Positions 51,722 to 61,200 of a stretch of DNA of 64,000 nucleotides are shown here, piece after piece; the first letter of the stretch is position 1; every line of letters starts with the position of its first letter. This DNA comes from Isochrysis galbana. Its lineage: Eukaryota; Haptophyta; Isochrysidales; Isochrysidaceae. The notes beneath the pieces were generated by a model. The model was not told where the DNA came from. It did not search any database and worked only from the letters and a program-made list of their open reading frames with translations. The position numbers and the translations under genes were made by a program. The stretch covers positions 132,239 to 196,238 of the forward strand of contig CM030941.1 in the NCBI GenBank assembly GCA_018136815.1, given 5' to 3'.

Positions 51722-54511
51722 GTGCGTCGTGCGTCGATCACCATGCCCGTAGTCACCCCCGAGGAAAGCTCCATGAGCTCCCCGCAAGAACCGCATTCCG
51801 CGCTAGCTGCCGGCGCGCCCTCGCAGGCCATCTCCAAGAGTGAGATGAGCCTTGCTCTGACAAGCACAAAATCTTCGCTCGCGCCTTCGGCTCCGGTCGT
51901 CACGTCGAGTTCTTCCCTTGAGAAATCTTCATCGTCCCCGCGTCATGAGCCCGTCTCTTCTTCTTCTCTTCCCGAACTGTTCGGGTCGAAGTCTCCTGGG
52001 GAAGAGAGCCTCGTGGGACCCCTCCCTTCTTCAAAGGAGAGCCTTTCCGAGCCAGTTCTCCCCCCCTCTCGCCTCTCCGCGCCGACGGTCGAAGTTCCGC
52101 CGCCTCCGCGGGCCTCTACTCACACCCCATCAACTGGAGCTGGAATGGGTCCTCTAACCTCGTCTGTTGCTCCACCGGTGGCCTTTCCTCTCCTTTCTTT
52201 TGCTGATCCTTTGCCAAGTGTTCATTCCTCTCTCAATCCCTCTGTGGTTGGTGCTGAAGATGATGTGGATTCCGTCCGGTCCCTCCCTCCTTTCGAGCCC
52301 CCACCATGTGAAGAGTTTGTTCCACCCCCGTCGACGTATTCGTACCCCAAACGTAACGTCGTTCCACCTCCGACCGCCACCGTCGGCGCCGCCCAAATCA
52401 TGGACCAACAAGTCCAGATCGAGGCTCTCCGCGGCGCTGTCGACCGCCTCGAGTCCTCTACCCTCCAAGCCGCCCAGCGCCACGAAGAATTTCAGCGAGA
52501 GGTGGGGTCTACCTTCAACACGATACTCAACATTCTACAGGGCCAAGCGGGCACTACGACTTCGTCTCGAGTCGAAACTTCGCCACCGCTTGTGGAAGAA
52601 GGAGACAACTCCATCGGTGCTCCCCCTGCCTCGGCCAAGTTCCCTTCTCAACCTTTGCCCGCCGCGCCGTTCTCCGTTCCGCCAAATCCGATTTCCGATC
52701 CCGTACCCAATACACCCGTTCCTGTCCCGTCTGTCAAGCCTGTTTCTGATCCCCAACCTCCACCCACCGTCGCGGGCCTCCGCTCGCTTCCAAATCCGGC
52801 GACTCGGCGGCATCCCGTCGATCCAAGCCTCGCCGGGGATGTTTCTGAGCGAGAGGTCATCCTAGTCTCATGGGACCAACTGTTTAACATGTCCCCCTAT
52901 GAGGTAGCTTCTCTCTACAAGAACTCCGACGATTTCGAGCTAATCCACGCCATTCTCAACGGCGGCCTCTCTCGGGCCGGCAATGTTTGGCACTACCGTG
53001 TGTTTTTCGAGAAGGAGCACGTGACCAAGTGGGCTCGGAGCCGCTTCTTCCTCGACCGCACCCTCCATCACCAAGTCCGAATGGGCAAAGAGCTTTCCGA
53101 GATCAAGTTCCCCAAGGGCCTGGCCTCGGACAACGTCCAGACAGCGGCCACCTCTTGGAATGATTTTCGTCTGTCCTTCATCAAGCCACTCGAGCGCGCC
53201 CTCTCGCTCGGCTGCGACCACCGTGAAATCTTTACATCCTTGCTAGCGGCCGCCAACTTGTGCACCACCGGCAACCAAAGGATTTACGCCTTCCTCCTCG
53301 ATCTCGCCGAAGATCCGGTTCTCTCTCTCAATCCCGCGCTGGCCTGCGACGTGCTTCTCCGCAAGTGCGACGCCACCTTCGCGGCCAACGTGCCCGGCTT
53401 CGCCAAAGACTCCGCCTCCATGGAGTGGGACCGGCTCGTAGCTCGTGAGGCCGGCTCCGATCTCTTAGAGTTATCCAAGAATTTGGTGCGGGCGTACGTC
53501 CGCAAGATGGGTGACGCGAAGGTGGATGCCACGACAGTCTGGGACCACCCGAACATGTCGCACGATATCAATCAACGATTCGAGTCCATCATTCGGAACG
53601 ACAAGGTCGACGCGGCTCGCGGCGTGGATAACGCGACCAAGTTCGGCGAGTATCTTGCAAAGACTCGCTTCCGCGTCGAGAACCACGAGCTTCCTCGTTC
53701 GGCCCTTTCGTGCGTCAACCTCTGCCAACGCTACTTGAGCCCGTACGAACAGTCCCGTGCTGGCCAACAACAAACGTCGGTCACGGTCGCCGCCGTGACG
53801 CCGCCGGCGACTACTTCCAAGTCCACCAAGACCGCCAAGGTTGCTAAGACTGCCTCTAACCCCGCAGACACTACGGCTTCGATGGTCGCCGCCGTCCAAG
53901 CGGCGGTGGCCGAGGCATTAAAATCGCAAAACAACAACTCGAACCGCAAGGCGACTGGCGCTGACAATCGTCGGGCTCCGCCTCCGCCTACGAATTACTC
54001 CGCATCGTCTCCGTTACCGGACGCACTTCTTGACCGTCCTCTCGGCAAAATCACGTCTTCTCGTCGCCAATGTGATCCCCCTCCGAACGGCCTTGGGCTT
54101 CCGGCCGATTCGGGCCTCTCGGAATGGGATCCAGGTAGCTGGTCTCGAGCTCGAGCCCGCTTCTGGCAAATTTCTCGTTACGCTGGTCACCCGGCCCTTC
54201 GCGCTGCGCTCACGCGCTGCCGGCCCTCCGATGCCACCATGACGGCGCCGCGTCTCGACGACCTAGACCGCGACGTCAAGGAGTGGACCGACGCCAACGG
54301 CTGCGCGTACTGCGCCTTTCGTCCCCGGGCTCCATCTGGTACGCCCGAGGCAGACCTGTGGAAGTATGGCACGGGCGACGGAGCTCATAACCCCGTCGTT
54401 TGCCAACCGTACATTCGTTTTCTCTGCGAAGGCGGCAGTGGCGAGTGTGGTAACGACCCAGAAGTCCACCGCCGCCTCCGCACGATGGTCGTTCTCCGTC
54501 CGGCCCAGTAG
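51722..54511 (+). CDS. Ty3/gypsy retrotransposon Gag (ends at in-frame UAG)
   Basis: The 929-residue ORF starts at 51722 or at the second ATG (51743, MPVVTPEESSM). The first 350 residues are Ser/Pro-rich and disordered-looking, with a short heptad segment (QIMDQQVQIEALRGAVDRLE). The region from about 375 to 680 is a helical capsid-like domain (EVILVSWDQLFNMSPYEVAS, CDHREIFTSLLAAANLC and similar). An Ala/Thr/Lys linker follows, then a Cys/His-containing C-terminal region (GCAYCAFRP ... GDGAHNPVVCQP ... CEGGSGECG) that may bind zinc or nucleic acid, although it is not a classic CCHC knuckle. The stop is a TAG in the same frame as the following pol sequence. Confidence 0.8.
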   Translation: MRRASITMPVVTPEESSMSSPQEPHSALAAGAPSQAISKSEMSLALTSTKSSLAPSAPVVTSSSSLEKSSSSPRHEPVSSSSLPELFGSKSPGEESLVGPLPSSKESLSEPVLPPSRLSAPTVEVPPPPRASTHTPSTGAGMGPLTSSVAPPVAFPLLSFADPLPSVHSSLNPSVVGAEDDVDSVRSLPPFEPPPCEEFVPPPSTYSYPKRNVVPPPTATVGAAQIMDQQVQIEALRGAVDRLESSTLQAAQRHEEFQREVGSTFNTILNILQGQAGTTTSSRVETSPPLVEEGDNSIGAPPASAKFPSQPLPAAPFSVPPNPISDPVPNTPVPVPSVKPVSDPQPPPTVAGLRSLPNPATRRHPVDPSLAGDVSEREVILVSWDQLFNMSPYEVASLYKNSDDFELIHAILNGGLSRAGNVWHYRVFFEKEHVTKWARSRFFLDRTLHHQVRMGKELSEIKFPKGLASDNVQTAATSWNDFRLSFIKPLERALSLGCDHREIFTSLLAAANLCTTGNQRIYAFLLDLAEDPVLSLNPALACDVLLRKCDATFAANVPGFAKDSASMEWDRLVAREAGSDLLELSKNLVRAYVRKMGDAKVDATTVWDHPNMSHDINQRFESIIRNDKVDAARGVDNATKFGEYLAKTRFRVENHELPRSALSCVNLCQRYLSPYEQSRAGQQQTSVTVAAVTPPATTSKSTKTAKVAKTASNPADTTASMVAAVQAAVAEALKSQNNNSNRKATGADNRRAPPPPTNYSASSPLPDALLDRPLGKITSSRRQCDPPPNGLGLPADSGLSEWDPGSWSRARARFWQISRYAGHPALRAALTRCRPSDATMTAPRLDDLDRDVKEWTDANGCAYCAFRPRAPSGTPEADLWKYGTGDGAHNPVVCQPYIRFLCEGGSGECGNDPEVHRRLRTMVVLRPAQ
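54509..54511 (+). other. in-frame amber codon between Gag and Pol
   Basis: TAG at 54509-54511 is followed by G (TAGGTCGCC) and by more than 1.4 kb of open sequence in the same frame, into the pol spacer. The layout matches stop-codon readthrough as used by some gammaretroviruses, but a simple point mutation (CAG to TAG) is also possible. Confidence 0.5.
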
Positions 54512-56986
54512 GTCGCCGGCGGGGCCCACGTCCGCGCTGTTACCCCGCTACCAGTCCAGGGTAGTGGGCCTGAACGCCACCCACCAAAAGATCGTATTAC
54601 GCTACGGCCGAGTACTTCTACGGCCTCCAACCGGTACCCCAAGATTCCCCAAGTTCCAGACAAGCCCTGCCACCTCCATCCCCCTCTTTCTCCTGCCTCC
54701 TCGCCGATTGCCCCTATTTCTCCCAATGCCGATGATTCCATCCTGATTCTCGATATCACGCACGAGTCCTCAAAACCAAGTCAACCGTCACCGCCTCTCT
54801 ATCAACTCAAGCCGCTCAACCGCTACCCCCCGCCACTCCTCAAGCATCCCCAGTCCAAGACCTCACGGTCTGCGAAAATCCAGCCGCCGCAGGCCCAATC
54901 CAACCTTCAATCCTTCAAATCAAATTTCGCATGTCCGAGCCACAAAACGTCTCCCGAGTACGAGTCCGAGTCCAAGTCACGTTCAGAATTACCCTCTTCG
55001 TCTTACGCCACCGCGAGCCCATCTACGAGTCTGAGCCCAGTCCAGTCATCACCGGTATCACCAGTCTCCATTACTACGACGATGGAGGCGCAGTTCTCCG
55101 GTTCTTCCCCACTTTCTTTCGAGTCCGAGTCCAAGCCTGTTTTGAGCAAACCCCGTTCTGAGCCATCCGAGTCCGAGTCCGAGTCCGAGTCCGAGTTTAC
55201 AACGTCACCGAGTCCTACCACGCGGTCGACCGCAGGATTAACGGAGCTCCAGCCACTTACTGAGCCTCCGACGACCATTCCTTCCGCGGGAGTGTTCACC
55301 TTCGGTCCTCCGCGCCCCGAGTCTGAGTCATTTGGAATCTCCGGTCACTTCCAGAATTCCAACCACAACCGAGCCCCGTTTCACGAGCCACCGCGTATCG
55401 AGTCCAAACACAAGCTGACGCCGAAGCCCTCGACGACAGCCACTGTGTCCTTGTCCGAGCCACCGTTCCGAGTCTCGCCGCAGCCGGCCTGCCACTCCAG
55501 CAGGCTGCACGCCGCCGAGCCGATCCCTTCCGTTTCCGTTCTGAGTCCGAGTCCAATCGCACAAGACAGTGCATCCCGAGCCCGCGTAATCAAGCCCGTC
55601 ACCGAGTCCGAGATTTCGGCCGCACCGAGCCAACCGGTGCTGGCCACCGTGCCCCTATTGTCATCACAAGCTTCAGCTTCGTCCTCACCGACGGTTGCGA
55701 CGCCAGGGGGCTTCACCTTTGAGCCGGCCCCGTCCGTTCCCATTTCGAAAGTTAGCCCTGTTATTGGCGTCCAGCACGCCAGAAACGACGAGTCCGAGTC
55801 CGAGTACAAATTAACGTCACCGCGGAGTCCGCGGTCGACCACCGGCGTTCCCACGCCACCCCATCAACCGAGAGCCCTGGAGGAGCTTGAACAGCCGTCT
55901 CCTAGCCCTCTCAAGTCGCCGAGTCTTCCGAATTCGAGTCTGAATCCACCGTAATTTCAGCGGTCCATCCACCCGCTAGCCCGAGCCAAGTCCTCCGAAG
56001 AATGCTTCGCATTGGCAGAACCTCTTCGGCCACTACCCACGCCAGCCGCTGCCGCAGAGCCACCACCCTGGCCCCAGCCTTCCCCGCAGCCGGCTTCTAC
56101 GACAGCCACGTCCCTTCTTTCGCCGGCGCCGACCCCGCCGACGACAGAATGCAACGACGTCTCCTCTTCCGACGTGACCATGGAGAGTGACCACAACTCC
56201 TCTGCACGTCGAGGAACGGCGGCCTCCCAAACCGAGCTTCTACGCCCATTGAGCCAGCCCAACCGAGTCCCTGAGCCATGTCCTTCATGTCTCTCACCGG
56301 TGGTCTCGCGGCCGCGGCGTCCGTCGCCGCCGTCCGACACCCCACTTCTCCGAGTTTCTTCGTCAATCCCGTCCTCCGAGCCCGTCTCTACGTCGTCGAT
56401 ATCCGAGTCTTCTTCCATTCGTCCTACGTCGCTGCGGCCACCGGTCGCCGCCTCCGAGCACTGGCCTGCCTCTCGATACCACTGCCACCACCATCATGCG
56501 CGTGGCAGCGATCAATGCGTCCGCGATCCAGTCCTTCGATTCCTCTCAAAACAACTCCGATGTCGGCACCCGTGATGATACCCCGTCACCCGCTCTCCAC
56601 GCTCTCGCCTCTCTTCGTGGCACGAGCGAGCGGCTCTGCGGTGGTATTACCTCGGCACCTCACGGAGGCAGCCCAAGAGCTTCGCCGGCCTCGCAATGGC
56701 ACCCTAGCCTCGCCTGCCGCCGCGCTACCCAAGCACTTCGATGAGCTTTGCGCTGAGCTCACGAAGATGAATCAACGAGTCCAAGACGGGCTGACGTCTG
56801 GCTGTCACGCACCACGCGTTCTCGTCGTTGGCGAGACGAGCGGCGTCGTCTCCTCCATGTTCCTACTCGCCGGTGCTGATGTAGCTACGTGCGATTTGTA
56901 TCCTTCCGAGATCGATTACGTGCCCCACTTCCAAGGCGACGCGCTTCATGTCCAAAACCTAGGTTGGGACCTAGTCATCGCCCACA
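54512..56986 (+). pseudogene. pol 5' region, left contig copy, frame-broken toward the gap
   Basis: After the Gag TAG the same frame stays open to 55954 through a Ser/Pro/Glu-rich spacer with ESESESESEF-type repeats. One-base indels relative to the right copy then break it (near 55905, 56033, 56463 and 56622). The methyltransferase-like domain begins at about 56811 (PRVLVVGETSGVV) and is cut by the gap after DLVIAH. The indels cluster in the last kilobase before the N run, which suggests low-quality contig-end sequence, not real decay. Confidence 0.75.
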
Positions 56987-57086
56987 NNNNNNNNNNNNNN
57001 NNNNNNNNNNNNNNNNNNNNNNNNNNNNNNNNNNNNNNNNNNNNNNNNNNNNNNNNNNNNNNNNNNNNNNNNNNNNNNNNNNNNNN
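56987..57086. other. assembly gap (100 N)
   Basis: Exactly 100 undetermined bases, the usual placeholder for a gap of unknown size. Confidence 0.99.
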
Positions 57087-58187
57087 CTCCGCCTCCATGG
57101 AGTGGGACCGCCTCGTAGCCGTAGCCGGCTCCGATCTCTTAGAGTTATCCAAGAATTTGGTGCGCGCGTACGTCCGCAAGATGGGTGACGCGAAGGTGGA
57201 TGCCACGACGGTCTGGGACCACCCAAACATGTCGCACGATATCAATCAACGATTCGAGTCCATCATTCGGAACGACAAGGTCGACGCGGCTCGCGGCGTG
57301 GATAACGCGACCAAGTTCGGCGAGTGTCTTGCAAAGACTCGCTTCCGCGTCGAGAACCACGAGCTCCCTCGTTCGGCCCTTTCGTGCGTCAACCTCTGCC
57401 AGCGCTACCTTGAGCCCGTACGAACAAGCCCGTGCTGGCCAACAACAAACGTCGGTCACGGTCGCCGCCGTGACGCCGCCGGCGACTACTTCCAAGTCCA
57501 CCAAGACCGCCAAGGTTGCTAAGACTGCCTCTAACCCCGCAGACACTACGGCTTCGATGGTCGCCGCCGTCCAAGCGGCGGTGGCCGAGGCATTAAAATC
57601 GCAAAACAACAACTCGAACCGCAAGGCGACTGGCGCTGACAATCGTCGGGCTCCGCCTCCGCCTACGAATTACTCCGCATCGTCTCCGTTACCGGACGCA
57701 CTTCTTGACCGTCCTCTCGGCAAAATCACGTCTTCTCGTCGCCAATGTGATCCCCCTCCGAACGGCCTTGGGCTTCCGGCCGATTCGGGCCTCTCGGAAT
57801 GGGATCCAGGTAGCTGGTCTCGAGCTCGAGCCCGCTTCTGGCAAATTTCTCGTTACGCTGGTCACCCGGCCCTTCGCGCTGCGCTCACGCGCTGCCGGCC
57901 CTCCGATGCCACCATGACGGCGGCCGCGTCTCGACGACCTAGACCGCGACGTCAAGGAGTGGACCGACGCCAACGGCTGCGCGTACTGCGCCTTTCCGTC
58001 CCCGGGCTCCATCTGGTACGCCCGAGGCAGACCTGTGGAAGTATGGCACGGGCGACGGAGCTCATAACCCCGTCGTTTGCCAACCGTACATTCGTTTTCT
58101 CTGCGAAGGCGGCAGTGGCGAGTGTGGTAACGACCAGAAGTCCACCGCCGCCTCCGCACGATGGTCGTTCTCCGTCCGGCCCAGTAG
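57087..58187 (+). pseudogene. Gag 3' part, right contig copy (redundant, with indels)
   Basis: It repeats 53407-54511 (Gag from SASMEWDRLV onward to the TAG at 58185-58187). Differences are a 3-base deletion with substitutions near 57117, one-base insertions near 57411 and 57923, and others further on. All lie just right of the gap. Confidence 0.75.
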
Positions 58188-58253
58188 GTCGCCGGCGGGG
58201 CCCACGTCCGCGCTGTTACCCCCGCTACCAGTCCAGGGTAGTGGGCCTGAACG

Positions 58254-61200
58254 CCACCCACCAAAAGATCGTATTACGCTACGGCGAGTACTTCTACGGC
58301 CTCCAACCGGTACCCCAAGATTCCCCAAGTTCCAGACAAGCCCTGCCACCTCCATCCCCCTCTTTCTCCTGCCTCCTCGCCGATTGCCCCTATTTCTCCC
58401 AATGCCGATGATTCCATCCTGATTCTCGATATCACGCACGAGTCCTCAAAACCAAGTCAACCGTCACCGCCTCTCTATCAACTCAAGCCGCTCAACCGCT
58501 ACCCCCCGCCACTCCTCAAGCATCCCCAGTCCAAGACCTCACGGTCTGCGAAAATCCAGCCGCCGCAGGCCCAATCCAACCTTCAATCCTTCAAATCAAA
58601 TTTCGCATGTCCGAGCCACAAAACGTCTCCCGAGTACGAGTCCGAGTCCAAGTCACGTTCAGAATTACCCTCTTCGTCTTACGCCACCGCGAGCCCATCT
58701 ACGAGTCTGAGCCCAGTCCAGTCATCACCGGTATCACCAGTCTCCATTACTACGACGATGGAGGCGCAGTTCTCCGGTTCTTCCCCACTTTCTTTCGAGT
58801 CCGAGTCCAAGCCTGTTTTGAGCAAACCCCGTTCTGAGCCATCCGAGTCCGAGTCCGAGTCCGAGTCCGAGTTTACAACGTCACCGAGTCCTACCACGCG
58901 GTCGACCGCAGGATTAACGGAGCTCCAGCCACTTACTGAGCCTCCGACGACCATTCCTTCCGCGGGAGTGTTCACCTTCGGTCCTCCGCGCCCCGAGTCT
59001 GAGTCATTTGGAATCTCCGGTCACTTCCAGAATTCCAACCACAACCGAGCCCCGTTTCACGAGCCACCGCGTATCGAGTCCAAACACAAGCTGACGCCGA
59101 AGCCCTCGACGACAGCCACTGTGTCCTTGTCCGAGCCACCGTTCCGAGTCTCGCCGCAGCCGGCCTGCCACTCCAGCAGGCTGCACGCCGCCGAGCCGAT
59201 CCCTTCCGTTTCCGTTCTGAGTCCGAGTCCAATCGCACAAGACAGTGCATCCCGAGCCCGCGTAATCAAGCCCGTCACCGAGTCCGAGATTTCGGCCGCA
59301 CCGAGCCAACCGGTGCTGGCCACCGTGCCCCTATTGTCATCACAAGCTTCAGCTTCGTCCTCACCGACGGTTGCGACGCCAGGGGGCTTCACCTTTGAGC
59401 CGGCCCCGTCCGTTCCCATTTCGAAAGTTAGCCCTGTTATTGGCGTCCAGCACGCCAGAAACGACGAGTCCGAGTCCGAGTACAAATTAACGTCACCGCG
59501 GAGTCCGCGGTCGACCACCGGCGTTCCCACGCCACCCCATCAACCGAGAGCCCTGGAGGAGCTTGAACAGCCGTCTCCTAGCCCCTCTCAAGTCGCCGAG
59601 TCTTCCGAATTCGAGTCTGAATCCACCGTAATTTCAGCGGTCCATCCACCCGCTAGCCCGAGCCAAGTCCTCCGAAGAATGCTTCGCATTGCAGAACCTC
59701 TTCGGCCACTACCCACGCCAGCCGCTGCCGCAGAGCCACCACCCTGGCCCCAGCCTTCCCCGCAGCCGGCTTCTACGACAGCCACGTCCCTTCTTTCGCC
59801 GGCGCCGACCCCGCCGACGACAGAATGCAACGACGTCTCCTCTTCCGACGTGACCATGGAGAGTGACCACAACTCCTCTGCACGTCGAGGAACGGCGGCC
59901 TCCCAAACCGAGCTTCTACGCCCATTGAGCCAGCCCAACCGAGTCCCTGAGCCATGTCCTTCATGTCTCTCACCGGTGGTCTCGCGGCCGCGGCGTCCGT
60001 CGCCGCCGTCCGACACCCCACTTCTCCGAGTTTCTTCGTCAATCCCGTCCTCCGAGCCCGTCTCTACGTCGTCGATATCCGAGTCTTCTTCCATTCGTCC
60101 TACGTCGCTGCGGCCACCGGTCGCCGCCTCCGAGCACTGCCTGCCTCTCGATACCACTGCCACCACCATCATGCGCGTGGCAGCGATCAATGCGTCCGCG
60201 ATCCAGTCCTTCGATTCCTCTCAAAACAACTCCGATGTCGGCACCCGTGATGATACCCCGTCACCCGCTCTCCACGCTCTCGCCTCTCTTCGTGCACGAG
60301 CGAGCGGCTCTGCGGTGGTATTACCTCGGCACCTCACGGAGGCAGCCCAAGAGCTTCGCCGGCCTCGCAATGGCACCCTAGCCTCGCCTGCCGCCGCGCT
60401 ACCCAAGCACTTCGATGAGCTTTGCGCTGAGCTCACGAAGATGAATCAACGAGTCCAAGACGGGCTGACGTCTGGCTGTCACGCACCACGCGTTCTCGTC
60501 GTTGGCGAGACGAGCGGCGTCGTCTCCTCCATGTTCCTACTCGCCGGTGCTGATGTAGCTACGTGCGATTTGTATCCTTCCGAGATCGATTACGTGCCCC
60601 ACTTCCAAGGCGACGCGCTTCATGTCCAAAACCTAGGTTGGGACCTAGTCATCGCCCACCCGCCCTGCACGTACCTCTCCGCTGTCAGCAGTCAATGGCT
60701 CTCCCAAGAACCCGGACGTCGTGCCGCTCTTGAGTCGGCCGCTCGCGTCTTCAAGTCAATGGCCTCCGCCACTGCTCCGTTTGTAGCGGTCGAGAACCCT
60801 CGGATGCATGCGGAAGCTCGCCGTTTAGTCGGGGGGTTGACCCCGACCCAATTCGTCCAACCCTGGGAGCACGGCACTGGACACCAGAAAGCCACCGGGT
60901 TGTACCTCACCAAAGGGCTGCCGCCCCTCCAGCCAACTTGCGTCGTGGATGGCCGTGAGTCGGCCATGGCTAACCTCTCTCCTTCACCGCACCGTGGCGC
61001 TCTTCGCAGCCGCACCTACGTCGGTGTAGCTGGAGCGATGGCGATCCATTGGATGCCGGTTCTTCTTCGACATTTGAGCCAACAGCGAGACCAGACGTCG
61101 ACGAAGAAATTGTCCGCGTTAGAGCTACTCGCTTGCGCGCGGTGCAGCCTATTGGACCGGCCTTCACTTAGCTCGACCGAGGCTACCGCCTACGAGCCGT

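Noticed and set aside
53407-60658. Tandem duplication of the gypsy element as a biological event
   Set aside because: The 100-N placeholder, the near identity and the mirrored clustering of indels toward the gap fit unmerged contig overlap better.
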